Positions 32,549 through 45,268 of a stretch of 64,000 nt of DNA are shown here, in pieces (position 1 is the first letter of the stretch; each line of letters starts with the position of its first letter). The notes under the pieces were generated by a model. That model did no database searches and had not been told where the DNA came from. It was given only the letters and a program-made list of their open reading frames with translations. A program made the translations under genes and the position numbers. Source of the DNA: Geosiphon pyriformis (Eukaryota; Glomeromycota; Glomeromycetes; Archaeosporales; Geosiphonaceae); contig JAAOMT010000275.1 in NCBI GenBank assembly GCA_016748015.1, positions 319,667 through 383,666 on the forward strand. Direction: 5' to 3'.

Positions 32549-33778
32549 CCGATTTATCAGTCGTTTTCAAGACTTTATGCAGCCATTTTTGAAGATTGAG
32601 GGATTGGCTCTTCTTTCAATTGGTAACAATTTATTGAAATGGATAGTTTCATATTATATCAACCCCTTTCTCCATTTAGCCTTATAACTTTATGAACATT
32701 TTTATCAATCTTCTTAAAAGGTATTTAATGAAAACCTCCCGAAATAGAAATTCAATTTTGTATAAATAATTTCTTTAGATTAAACATATAATTTTAATAG
32801 ATTTGTGCCTAAAAAATTAGTGTAATAAAAATCTTAATTTCAGGAATCTTTTAAGGAATTAAATAGGGCATTGCTGATCTAGAAATGAATCTTTAAAGTT
32901 AAGTTTAAAACAAACAAGCTGAAAAAATCTGGTTTTTGGGAATATTTCGGTTAGCTGAATAAATAATATAAATCAATAACATAATGGATTGAAAGCTTTT
33001 GGAATTTCTTTAGGCTTTACTTTTTGTCCAATAAAAAAATATCATACCAGAAAAAATATATGAGGCATACTAAAAGATTTTTATTTATATATATTTTAAA
33101 CAAGATCATTAAAAAGCAAAAATTTCTTTAGAACGTGTAATTCGTAACATAAATTACATTTCATTCTTATAACCAGAATTTACTAGTTCTTTAGAGAATT
33201 TTAAAAAAGTGGAATGTATATTTTGATTTTAACATCATCTAATAGATATTGTTTGAAATAAAAAAACTTCATATTTTTCTTTCAAAGAAAGCCTAACCAA
33301 CTTTGGAAAAATCTAAATTTTTTGATACAGAATAATTAAGAAAAAACTGAAAAGAGCATTAAAAACAAAACTTTATGGAATTTTTTTTTTAAAAAAAAGC
33401 AAGTTTCTTATAAAATTTACACAATTATGATAATACTTATTTGTTATTAATTTTATAATTGGATTTATATTAATTATTATTTGTATTAATTTTTATGATT
33501 TTTTAAAAATATTTAAATCTTTAAATTTAAAAACTTATTATTTATTATTTAAAAATATTATTGTTAATATTTATTAATATCAATCTATTTTTTTATTATA
33601 CTTTAATAAAATGTAAACCAATACATTGCAATAATAAATGTATTAATTAGATGTGATTTATGTACTTTTTACATATAATCAACTATTCAAACCAGTTAAA
33701 ACCAAATTATAATAAATTTAATTAATAATCCAACTTTGTTAATTTAGATTTCAAAAAAGCCAACTTAAAGCCAATTAC

Positions 33779-33817
<39 letters not shown>

Positions 33818-35249
33818 CCAAAAAAACAATAGCTTTAATATAAAATTTTGCACTAATAAATTAATTTTTAAAAATTTTGAATTAATTATAAACCTAAATA
33901 AAAATTTTGAAAAATAAAGTAAAAACATTTTGTAAAAATAGTGTTAAAAAACAAAAAAATTTTATCAAATATAATTTTTTTAGAATATTAGTTTTAATAA
34001 TTTAAGTCTGCTTAAAAAACCAAAAATAACAATAATAATATATTTTAATTATTAAGTAAAATTAGAAAACCAAAAAATAAAACAAATATAACTACGTTTT
34101 TAAAAAACAAATTTATTAATTTCTAAAACAATACAATTAAAAGAAAAATTTACAAACTTAGTTTTAAAAATATTTCAATAAAAAATAATAGTTGCTTTTT
34201 TTTGCTCTTTTCTTTGATTATAATCATAAAAATACAAGAAAAAAGTTTTTAATAAATTATATTTATTATTATTTTTCCATAAATTTTTAAGTTTTTTGAA
34301 AGATATTTGTTGAAAATTTTAAAATACATTTGTGGATTTATTATTTGCATAAAACAAAATAAATGTGTTATATTAATATTTTAAAAAACCAAAATAATAT
34401 TTTATTCGTAAATGAGATATTTGTATGTTTAATTTATTTATTTTTGCTTATAAGTTTTTATTAACATAAAAATAGTTTTTAGTCAATTTTTTATTTATAA
34501 AATATCTTAAATTAATTAAATATAAGATGATTGTATTTTTTTCTTTGTTTTTAAAATCTACAAAAAATATTGATAAAACTTATTATATTTGTTAAAATAA
34601 TTAATTTAACAATATATTAATTGTGATTTTTTTTAATTATTATATATTGTATATTCAATAAAAAAAATATTCATATAATTTTTTTGTTAAGAAATTTTTA
34701 AAAATTTATTTTATGTATAATTAAAAAATTATACAAATTTTTGATGATTTTTTGAATAATTATTTATTTAATAAGAATAAAAATAGTAATTTCCAACAGA
34801 TTGTATTTTATATTTTTATAATAAATCAATAAACAATAATAACAAATGTGTAAGATTTAAAAAAATTAATTGTAATTTTACTTTATATAATATTATCATT
34901 GGAAAAATTTTAATAATATTTGTTTAATTTGTGATGTTAAAAAATATTTAACTTATAATACCAAAAATATTTAAATAATTGAAAAATCAATATATTTTAA
35001 AATAAAATTTATTAAAATTGAATATTCATTTTATATATATATATTGTAGTTAAATCAAATAAATTGGTAAAAATATATTTATATATATTTATATAATTAT
35101 TATTTGAAAAAAGATTAAAAATCAGATTTGAATTTATTAATATCTTTAGTTTTAAAAAGTGAATTAAAAAGATTTGATTTTTTCCTTGTGAATTTTTAGA
35201 AATTTAAGCTGCAAAATATGATTGATTTACAAATAAAATTATGTTTAAT
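32549..35249. other. Intergenic, extremely AT-rich; no gene seen
   Basis: The presumptive 3' untranslated region of the PB1 gene is followed by low-complexity A/T sequence. It holds a short (AAT)n tract at about 33785-33816. The apparent minus-strand frame 33722-33928 is a translation of that tract. Confidence 0.6.
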
Positions 35250-35416
35250 ATAATACGACAGGGTGAAATCTGAGATAACAAATAGTAAAACCTGCGATGA
35301 TCAGCCATGTAATGTAAAACCTGCGATAGATTGGATAGATTGGGTAAAACCTGGGATAGATTAGTAAAACCTGCAATAGGGTAAAAACCTGTAAACCCCG
35401 TGATTGTATCAAGTGA
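35250..35416 (+). repeat. Left terminal inverted repeat with subterminal direct repeats
   Basis: Pairs with 36558-36724. Five GTAAAACCTG-type direct repeats lie at roughly 20-35 bp spacing, the kind of array a transposase could bind. That last point is inference. Confidence 0.93.
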
Positions 35417-35487
35417 GAAAATGAAATATATAAAATGTGTAATGAAGGTAAAGGTACATTATCTTTACTACCATAACATTATCACTA

Positions 35488-36384
35488 ATGGGCGATTATG
35501 CTTTGTCTACTAGCTCTATTGAAACAAAAAAGGCCATTTGGCGCCCATTATTGCCAACTATTCGATGCATACAAGTGCCACTTATACAAGTACCCTCAGT
35601 GTTAGACTTATATATGTCTGATACGGTATCCCTAGGAGGTGGTAGTCTTAGTAACGGCTATAAAATTCTAGATCATGACTGTATGCATAAGAAGTGGGTA
35701 AGAGATTATTATTTATATGAATTATACTTTTATACAATAGTATTTTATTGAATATTAAGGTACGTGAAGGAGATGTAAAAGCCATTACACTTGTAAATGA
35801 AGATGCAAACAAAAATTCAAATTCAAATTTGGCATACGTAGAATATCTTGGATGTTCCAATAGGGTATAAAATAAAGAATAATTTCTAATCAAAATTAAA
35901 AAGTATTAACTTTATCTTTATTTATAGAATGGGTGATACCGTATCAAAAAGACAAATCGACCAGCGACTGCCTCTGATCCTTGTCATCAATGTTACGGGA
36001 ATTAGCACCATTAATGAAAAGACATCTCTTCAGAACAAAGATTTACCAGAAGAAATCAATTTTCCTAAAGGAAATCAAATTACAAAACAAAGGTAAATTT
36101 GAATTAAGTTTATCACTTACTGTATTTATTTATTAATTTTTTAATATAGATATCGCCTGATGGGAGTTTCTTTTTGTAACGACATCCATCATATTGCCGA
36201 TGTTCGTTTCGAAAATTTTAAAAATTCTGGCTGGTATCAATACGATGGGTTGCAAAAAACCTACAAAGCAAGGGCAATGGCAATTGGAAGTCGCGTCCTC
36301 CTCCCAAAAGTGGTTATACAATGGATTTTGTCATCTATGGAAAGATTTGAGTTTTTTGCAATAAAAACTGATCGTTACATGTAA
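35488..36384 (+). pseudogene. Spliced gene inside the TIR element, USP-like C-terminal domain
   Basis: Apparent exons are 35488-~35697 (MGDYALSTSSIETKKAIWRP, LDLYMSDTVSLGGGSLSNGY), ~35760-35874 (VREGDVKAITLVNED), 35928-36092 (LVINVTGI, NEKTSLQNKDLPEEI) and 36150-36384. The splice between exons 1 and 2 is ambiguous: the obvious donor gives the wrong phase, and a GTGGGT donor at 35694 fits. The last exon reads YRLMGVSFCNDIHHIADVR and GWYQYDGLQ, resembling the His-box end of ubiquitin-specific proteases (GHYxA...WYxxDD). No Cys box is present, so it would be catalytically incomplete. Near 36300 a shift to another frame gives SGYTMDFVIYGKI, a better family-like ending, which suggests a one-base indel. 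Confidence 0.6.
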
Positions 36385-36557
36385 TAAAGAAGGACCTCTA
36401 TTTTTAAGCTTACCTGTCTCAGTAATAACAGTATTACTCGTTTGAATTTTCCATTCAAAGTTGTGCCACTTAGTTTGGTCGACTTTACAGTACCTTCAAT
36501 TGGGTCTGCCCTCAAAAGGGGCCGTTGCTCTTAAAAAATGTCTATTTATCGCAGATT

Positions 36558-36724
36558 TCACTTGATACAATCACGGGGTTTACAGGTTTTTACCCTATCG
36601 CAGGTTTTACTAATCTATCCCAGGTTTTACCCAATCTATCCAATCTATCGCAGGTTTTACATTACATGGCTGATCATCGCAGGTTTTACTATTTGTTATC
36701 TCAGATTTCACCCTGTCGTATTAT
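36558..36724 (-). repeat. Right terminal inverted repeat
   Basis: Reverse complement of 35250-35416 with a single mismatch. It contains the same direct-repeat array. Confidence 0.93.
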
Positions 36725-36850
36725 TATTATCTATGCTAGGATGATCTGAAAAAGGATTTTATCAATATTTGGGATGATCTTTGCGGCAAATCCGAAAGGG
36801 ACATGAATATTTGCTGGGAATAATATGTGTGATGTTAAGAATATAGTAAA

Positions 36851-36911
36851 GAGAAAGAGAAGGAGAAAGAGAAAGAGAAAGAGAAAGAGAAAGAGAAAGA
36901 GAAAGAGAGAG
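36851..36911 (+). repeat. (GAGAAA)n purine microsatellite
   Basis: About ten hexamer units, just right of the TIR element. Confidence 0.9.
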
Positions 36912-37904
36912 ACAAATAATGTATTGTAATTTTTGAAATTTTCAAAGCTTCCATTAGAATAATTTGTATTTAAATAAATTAATGTAACTTAATTTAAATC
37001 GCAATTTTTTTTTTACTTTCAGTATAAAATATCTTTCAAGATATAGATGTTGTGCCCTGAATTAAAAATTTGCCCGATTGACAATTTGGATATGTAGTTT
37101 CGTCCCCCAAAATCAAAATATCTAGCAACATATACAAAAATCAATTAGGTCATTTTAAAACTTTATGCATGTATTTCAAACCTAAAATTAACCTTTCGAT
37201 ATTGTTAAATAATCATTTTTAGATGAAAAATTTTTCCATGTATTTTCCCTATAAGATAATCTTATCACTCAAACTAGTTTTTTTTTTAAATTTTAAACCT
37301 ATATGCTAAAATTTTGAATTTTTATCAAAACATCAACTGTATGGGTTTTCAGTTTACCCCTACAACCCATCTTATACCTTATTAGATTTTAAATTTTGTT
37401 CATCAACAGAGTTTTGGGCAAGAAGATTTTATTTATACTTTGAGCAGGATTTATTAAGAAAAAAAAAAAAGAGAAACTCCCTTCCAAAAAAAATTTTCAT
37501 TGGAAAAGAACACTTATCAAACTTATGAATATTTACATATTCGGACTGACCAAAATTGCTGATGGATGTTCTTTAAACTATATATAACATAATGAGCAGG
37601 GATTGTAATTTTCTGAATTTTGTTTATCAACCGTACTCGACATTTCTTTTTCAATTTCCGCAATAGATGCTTAGAAAATCACCCATTCTCAAATGCTGCC
37701 CGCTATTTTTCTTCATATAATATAATATTGTATCGATTTATAATATACTAAGAGTCAAGAAATATCGGCTAGTTTAAAACTTGATGGAATATTCTATGAG
37801 CAAAAAGATATTTATCTTTTCAAAATCACCAGAATTTTAATTTGTTCAAAATCTTTTGTAGTACCTAACCATTCTGTCGAATGATACAAAATAAAATTCA
37901 ATAT

Positions 37905-37940
<36 letters not shown>

Positions 37941-38225
37941 CCAAAAAGAAATGCCGAATAATTGATTAATTAAATTTAGGTTGATCCAATAAGATGATAT
38001 CTTTTCAAATGATTGATTGATTGATAAAATGAAATTCATTTTCACGACAACAATACCTTCTACTTGAGATTCTATTTTTGACTTTTAATAATTGACGTTT
38101 GTGTAAAATACAATTTTTCATGATTAAAATTTTTAATTATAGTTTTTGTAACTATTTTATTTACAAAATAAATTTGTGTGTTATAATTTAAAAGATTTAC
38201 CCATTTCAAATTTAGTAAAGGAATG

Positions 38226-38227
<2 letters not shown>

Positions 38228-38264
<37 letters not shown>
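38228..38264 (+). repeat. 37-base T run next to a possible retroposon body
   Basis: An uninterrupted T run directly followed by GGATCATGCAGGTACTC and about 80 bp of more complex, GC-richer sequence. On the minus strand this reads as a short body ending in a poly-A tail. Confidence 0.7.
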
Positions 38265-38265
<1 letters not shown>

Positions 38266-39035
38266 GATCATGCAGGTACTCATAGTAGATCCGTATTTGC
38301 CCAGGTGAAGATCTAGCAGAACCGTAGATCTTTAAGCATTTTACCCCGTTTTTTCGGTATTTTTAACTTTATAAAAAATCTAAAAGGAGAGATTAACCTT
38401 TTTAGCTTTTATTATGAATGTTCAAGGTTTGTCCTTTGGATATTTATTATTTATCATTGTGAAATTGGTTATCAAAATCTTATATAAGAAAGGTCTCGAA
38501 GTCACCCTCTCAATTCTTCTGGGGGTGAAACAAATGCTATTAATTTCCGTCGTGCCTAAATGATGTGTTCATAATAATTAAATAAAATAATTCATACAAT
38601 TTAATACATTGCATGAATGATTTCTAACCTCAAATTTATTGTGCAAGGATCTAGAAGCTAGGCTTCTTGGTCACGGTTTCGCAGTGACGAATAAGAAACT
38701 CAACTTATTTGAGTATTTTAAACTTTAATTCCTATTTTAATTGATGGATTCATTCAATTTATAAAAAAAGTATCGAGCATGTCAAAAGATTGAAAAAAAG
38801 GTTTTGTGTAAAAATTAAATTTTTTCATATTTATAATCTAATTACGTAAAATTGGAAATCTTTAGTCATCCTTTAATCGTACAAATTTTCAAAGGGGTTG
38901 AAGTATTCAAAAAAATTATTTTAGATACGATAAGATCCATTTTCCCTAATTTGATATCTATTTTAAAATATTCGAATCGATATTAAAATTAGTTCTTTAA
39001 GATGAAAAGATTTTTCTCACACTACTATATGATTT

Positions 39036-39087
39036 ATTATTCATTATTCATTATTCATTATTCATTATTCATTATTCATTATTCATT
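39036..39087 (+). repeat. (ATTCATT)n heptamer tandem repeat
   Basis: Seven or more near-perfect copies. Confidence 0.9.
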
Positions 39088-40420
39088 AACAAGATAAAAA
39101 CTTTTTAATTTTAAATGAGTGCACCAATTATTCAAAGATTTGAGTTTTACCAAAAAAAGACTTTCCACGACTAAATGCGGTATATGACAGGTTCATAAGA
39201 TTTGATACTGATGAACAAAAAATACAATAAAATTTTCATTTTTATTGCAAATTTTTTTATTAATTGTATTGATAAAATATTCTCTAATGAAATTACATTA
39301 AAAAATGAATTCCCTTTCCCATTAATTGTAAACGCCTCTAATAAAACTTCTTCAATATTAGTTCTTCGAATTGAGACAAGGAATCAAGGATGATTTTTTC
39401 TTTATTATTAACGCAGTTTGAAAAGTAGCTAAAAACAAATTTCTCAAGTGAAAAGAATGTTTGTTGTTGTTGTTGTTTTTTTAATACAAAAGAGCCGCTT
39501 AAGCTTAAAACAACACGACATTACTTATAAATATAGTTGTGGTTTCTTTACGCAAAAAAAGTCTATTATTTCTTATTCATATTGATTCCAAGTTTAGATG
39601 TACTGTTATACCCAATATCTTTTAATTTATCCAAAATTAGGAATTCAAAAAAAAAAAGCTTTCATTAAAGTAAATATGAAAACTGGTATTTTTTACCGAC
39701 AAAATATTTTCCAAAACTACACAATAAATTTAATTTTCTGACTATGTTCTGAAAAAACAAACTCACATTTTTGAAAGGTTCATAAGTGGAAATATGTTTT
39801 TAAAATTATATAAAAATTTCTGCACTAAAGTACTTATATCATTGGGAATTGTACTTATCAATACATTTGTCTAAGGCTTTAATGCTAAGTGAAAAGTAAT
39901 TTTTATTAGAGAAATTTTATAAAATGGTTTTACCTCTTGAATGTAATATATGTGAAAAAAACTTAATGTAATATACTAAATTTTGAATCGAAACAGTATT
40001 ATAAAATCTTGCTTGAATAAAAAAAATAATTGGTTGATACTTTATTGAAGAAAGATCAGTAATCAAAGCTCATTACATTATTTTCTAGGGAAAGTTGGCA
40101 CATATTTACATTTTTTTATTCTAAACCTATATTTATTTTTCTCAGCCTAACCTTTACACAATTTTGTCTAGAAGCTAATCATGAGAGAAATCGAGGTTTG
40201 CAAACTAAATTCTCCAAGTATTGCATGGAAAATTTTTTACTTCAGCAGAAGACAATATTTTTGAATTAATATTACTCTATTATAATTATTTTTAGTATTT
40301 TTTAATGTAATCCGAAAAAAATTGGAATAATTGGTATTTTGATTTTCCTCTTAAAATCTTAAATGAAAATATCAAAAATTGAATCACAAAATTTAAGATC
40401 CTTTTTCCATTATCGTAGTA

Positions 40421-40446
40421 GATGATGATGATGATGATGATGATGT
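40421..40446 (+). repeat. (GAT)n microsatellite
   Basis: About nine units. It produces a false low-complexity frame on the minus strand. Confidence 0.9.
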
Positions 40447-41068
40447 CAAGTACTTGATTATTTAAGGTTTCCAATATAATAACGATAAGGAAGAATTTAA
40501 CGAAAATATCAGCTTAAAATCAATAATGAATTTTTAAGGTTTTTAATATCAAACTATTCAAAATAAGCTTATTTTTAAAATTTTACTAAAGCTATTCCTT
40601 TTTCTTTCAAATATAACCGCATTATTTTCTAATTTTGAGTTGATATTATAAAAAAATTATAATTAATTTTTTTTTTGCCTTAAATAGTAGACATCTGACA
40701 CTTCAAATGCATTATTAAAGATTTATTGCTTATTTCTCACATTTAAATATTTTTCTCAAGTGAATAGTTTAAAAAGTATATTATATATTTTTATATAGGT
40801 ATTCAATTCTTTACAAAAACCAGGTGATAAAACAAGGTTAAACTAAGGACATTGGAATAGTGGTTAAATTATTTTGTGTGGTCATTCCATTAAAAGTGAA
40901 ATTTTTTCTATAATAAAATAATCTTATTTAATAAAACGTCATTTTGAAAATTTTAACCTGTTTAAAAATATTAATTAAAATTTTTCTGTTTTATAAAAAA
41001 TCTTGCATAAATGTTTTTAAGCTAAATTCTCAAATTAAAAAAACAAAAAAGTTTTATTTTGATTCATA

Positions 41069-41070
<2 letters not shown>

Positions 41071-41108
<38 letters not shown>
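41071..41108 (+). repeat. (ATT)n microsatellite
   Basis: About 12 units. Confidence 0.9.
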
Positions 41109-43129
41109 GCAGTTTTTAAAATAATTAAATAATTAAAATCAAAAATTTTCAATTGATTCAATTGATACTTTTTAACATTTATGCCAATAATTTTAATAGT
41201 TTTAAAATTTTAAATAAAAACTTTATATGTTCACAACTAGCGCAAAAAATAAAAAGCAATCACTTTTTTTCACTTTTTGTTTTTAATAGTTCTAATACTC
41301 AAAAAAAAATGTTTAAAAGTAAAAACAATTAAACAATAATTTTTTGAAAACTTTTTTTTAAATAATAAAGACATAAAACAGTTTTTGGCTACTAAAAAAG
41401 CTTTTAAGTAAAAGTTTTTTCTTATTTAAAGTCTTTTTCAAGTGATTAACTAAGAATAGTTTTGATGTAATTATTATTACTATAAAAATTTCAAAAACTT
41501 TTAATAAAAAATTGATATTCAAGCTACTTTTCGATTAAACAATTACTCTTATTTCTGCTCAAATAGCTAAAAAATCCAAAAAAGCTAAGAAACAATCTTT
41601 TTTTTTTAAAAAAAAGTGTTTTTTAAAATACTATTTTTAATTTTAAAGTTTGCTTTTCTTTGATTTTTTTTGGTGTTTTTATTAATTCTATTTTGGCTAT
41701 ACCAATTAAAATACATATCTTAATTTGGTTATAAATAACAGTTTTTTTAATTTAAATAATAACAACAATAAAATATTTGTCAAAGTTGGTTCAATTAAAT
41801 TGTTTAATGTATTAAATTTTAGTTAATTTTTACTAGTTTTAAAAACAAAACAAAACATGTTTTTATATATAATTTTAATTAATTAATTTATTAAGTTATT
41901 TAATTTTAAAAATTAAATTAATAAAATAAAAACTAAAATATATATTTTTTGTTTTCTAAAAACATTACAAATTATAGTAGTGTTTAAAAAACTGTTAATA
42001 GTCATCAAATTTTTTTTGCATAAGTAGTTTTTGTTTTAATTTTTGATATAACTGTTAATATTAAGTTGATCTATATTAAGACTGTGTTTTAATTTTTATA
42101 TGAATTTATTAGTTTGAAATTAATTATTAAAAACGATTTTAAGTTTTTTTGTATTTTATATTTCAAGTTTTTTTTAATTTTATTATTAAAATTAAGTTTG
42201 TTAAATTATTATTTTTTATCATTTATATTATTGTAAATTAAAAAAAAAATCATTGTTTTTTATAATATATTTATAGTTTTTAAAATTAATAATTTGAGTT
42301 TTCAAGTTAATAATTAGACTTATTTAATTTTTTGCTTTTTTTCAAATTTTTTGTTATATTCAAAATTTTAAAAAGTTAATTAAAATTTAAGTTGTATGAT
42401 TTGTTTGGTTTAGTTAGATTTGTCATTAAAAAAATTAAATTTTTGGTGGATTTGGTTGTTTTTTTATGATTTTTTAAATAAGTTTTAACATAAACATTAA
42501 AGTTTGGTTTATTTTTTAAAAAAATTAGATCAAATGTATGTTTAATTTTATTATAGTTTGCTTAAAAGCTTATCTTAGTTTAAAGATAAATACAAGACTT
42601 TTTCTGATTTTACATATTTTTGTTGTCTTGATAGTTTTAAATTAATTGGAATTAATTATAAAAAATCGTATAAAATTTACAGAAAAATGAAGTAAAAATA
42701 TATAAAAATTCAACAGAAAAATAGATGCATACAATTGTCAAATATGAAAATAGATTTGTAAACTACTTTAGTAAAATAGAATATTAAGTTATTTGGTTTG
42801 AAAGATAAATGAGTTTTATTTATCTGGATGGCTGATTATGTATAAAAATACATAATTCACATTTATAATTTGTAGAAACTAGAATAGATATTGGAAGGAT
42901 CACACTTTGTTAAAGCAATAAATAAAAACTTTATTTTTTGACTTGAGAATTCAAAAGAGGTTTTAAAAATTTTTATTTTTTTCAAATGATTATTTCTTAA
43001 CCAATAAAAATTTAAAAAATTATTTAATTTAACAATAAATAATTATGTAGAAATGATTATATATATTATTGTGCTTGATAAAATATTTGATCAAAAAACT
43101 TATGCAGTTTCTCGAATTATAAAACAAAA

Positions 43130-43172
43130 ATAAAATGAAATAAAATAAAATAAAATGAAATAAAATAAAATG
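43130..43172 (+). repeat. (AAAAT)n/(AAATG)n pentamer repeat
   Basis: About eight pentamer units with A/G interruptions. Confidence 0.85.
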
Positions 43173-45097
43173 TCATATTACGAAAATATGAACAATATTT
43201 TTTTTTAAGATTATTTTTAAAAGAGTATTGGATATTGTAAAATTGGTTCTAACTTGATAAAGAAAAAAAAAACATTTGAAATAAGTTTTATTTATTATTT
43301 TAAATAAAATCTTAAAATCAAATTACTATTAATTTTTTGTAATAAAAAAGAGTTTAATTATGACATTTTAAGATTTTAAATTGTACATATATAAATTTTC
43401 ACAAAAAGCTTTTAAATAAAATATATATATTATATATATATTATAAAATTATTAATTAATAATTTATAAAACATATTTATTTATTTAAAATATGACAAAT
43501 AATTATATAATCAAAATATTTGTATAAATATTTGTATTAAAAAAAATACAATAATGTTAAATATCACAAAAATATTAAAAAAATATTTTACAAGATTGAT
43601 CCATATAAGTCATTTCGAGATTTTAAATTACATTACATTTTTTATTTTTACTTTGATAATTTTCTTAGATTCATAAAATATAAGCATTCGAAAAATATCT
43701 TGCCCAATTTTCGTTGAGACATTCTTGAGATGGAAAATCGTGTTCATTAGGCCTTGTTAAATCTAATCCTCATGTGGATTAATCTTTGGAAAATTAGAAA
43801 TATCCTACAAAATGAAATGGACAGAATTTTCATTAGCATGTTTTTCAAAATTATTATTTTGCAATCATTTTATTCCAAAATATCCAAAAAGAAATTTTTT
43901 TCCCCAAATTTGGTAAAAGTCATAGAGTTGAAAATTTATTAAAATCTTTGATTTTTTAGAGGGAACCAAGTAATTTTCATATAATAAATTACTCAATAGA
44001 TAATTTAAAAAAATTGAGATTTGGTTTATATTTTAATTTTTCCCCACGATATCCAAATTTTCAGGTTAACCCAATGGGATTTTGTTTTGGTTATTCAAAA
44101 CGTCATGTACCTGTTTTCTAATATGACTTAATTTAATTAATAAAGGAGATGATTCCACTCAAGTACTCTGTTACCTGGGTAACTTTTCCTTAGATCTAAC
44201 AATCCTGAACTTTATCGTGTGAGTTTGTGCTATTGAAAATTCAAATCATAAAAAAAAAAAACTATTGATTTTAAACGTTTATGTTCCCCTGGAATAAAAT
44301 ATTCGGGCCAGAAACTTTTAAAAAAAATGTTTGGTTCAACTTATTACTAAACTCTATTCTCAAAACTTGAATAATAATGATGAGCTTGTTACAAAGGGGG
44401 GTAGTTAGAGTATCGAAATGATCCAGTAAAAAGCGATCGTGTCACTCCCTGAATAAACTGAGCATTGTCTTTATACGTATATTTGTACATTTCATGTCGT
44501 GTAATTTATTCTATGCGTCATTGGTTCATTATACTTTTTTAAGCTGATAATGAAAAAATTGTTTCCATTAAAAATGGTAATTTCATGTGTGTAGAAAATA
44601 ATTTGTCATGTAAAAAAGATGTGAAAAGTTTATCTGAATCTGTGAAATCAAAGTTTTAAAACTTTTGGATTTGATAGTTTCGGATAATGTAAAAAGCCAA
44701 TTGGGTAAGACGGTAAAGGCATTTTAGGAAACCACAAATTGAATAGCCAGTTATTTCTGCACAATTTTCCTTTGTGAATCAATGGAAAACAAGTTAATTA
44801 AGAAACAGTGGCTTTTCTGATAACGAAATCCCGCTTGTTTAGTTTCTGTTAAACATTGAAAATTATATGTTGGCACCACTCATATTTTTTTGAATTCCCC
44901 TAATTTTTTCAAATTTAAATCTTTTCAAGTTAAATCATTTTCAAAAGAAGAAGAAATTTTCATCTGAAAGTCAACAACTTTCCCACATTAAAAAGTTTAA
45001 AAATGAAAAGGGACCCAAATTACATTCATGTCCCCGAATCGAATTTAAGATCAACTAGCATTATTCTATAACGATTTTTTAGTTTCTTTAGATTTCG

Positions 45098-45268
45098 ATG
45101 CATGAGCGTGATTATGCCGAATTAAATTTGAAACAATTTTCTAATAATCTTAATGAGGAAATTTGGTTACCAATCAAAGAGCACGCAAAAATAACTCACT
45201 TACTCACTCGCTCCGCTCACTCTCACTCACTCTCTTTTCTGATGAATTGCTTTAATATTAGGGCTTGA
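45098..45268 (+). other. Short open exon-like stretch (56 codons)
   Basis: A 56-codon frame, MHERDYAELNLKQFSNNLNE, EIWLPIKEHAKITHLLTRS, ending at TGA. It follows a T-rich stretch with TTCTTTAG two codons before the ATG, so it could be a terminal or internal exon. The residue mix looks protein-like, unlike neighbouring low-complexity frames. The direct repeats of CTCACT at 45195-45232 lie inside it, which lowers confidence. No family recognised. Confidence 0.3.

Larger units (their letters stand above)
35250..36724. mobile_element. 1,475-bp TIR DNA transposon carrying a spliced gene, no transposase
   Basis: It is bounded by inverted repeats 35250-35416 and 36558-36724: 167 bp, one mismatch (CAATAGGG against CGATAGGG). 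Each arm has five copies of a motif like GTAAAACCTGCGATAG. The outermost bases are ATAATACGACAGGG. A TA duplication is compatible with the flanks, but AT-rich sequence makes the exact end ambiguous. Inside are only an intron-containing gene fragment and about 170 bp of spacer, so mobilisation would need a transposase from elsewhere. The near-identical arms imply recent activity or gene conversion. Superfamily not assignable from the ends alone. Confidence 0.88.
36725..45097. other. Long AT-rich stretch without a supported gene
   Basis: About 8.4 kb of A/T-rich DNA. Open stretches of 60-77 codons (for example 37812-38045, 40292-40474, 40944-41132, 43754-43942) are low-complexity and contain or border microsatellites. 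Composition is slightly more balanced at 37000-38700 and 43600-45000, but I find no exon set there. Confidence 0.55.

Noticed and set aside
35257-35400. Regularly spaced GTAAAACCTGCGATAG repeats as a CRISPR-like array
   Set aside because: Spacing is irregular and copies are degenerate. The array is mirrored in the right arm of a TIR element in a eukaryotic context.
36525-36749. Two overlapping plus-strand frames
   Set aside because: They lie within the right inverted repeat and simply translate its direct-repeat array.
44100-45060. GC-balanced stretch suspected of holding exons
   Set aside because: All frames close within about 40 codons and no GT-AG set gives a continuous frame.
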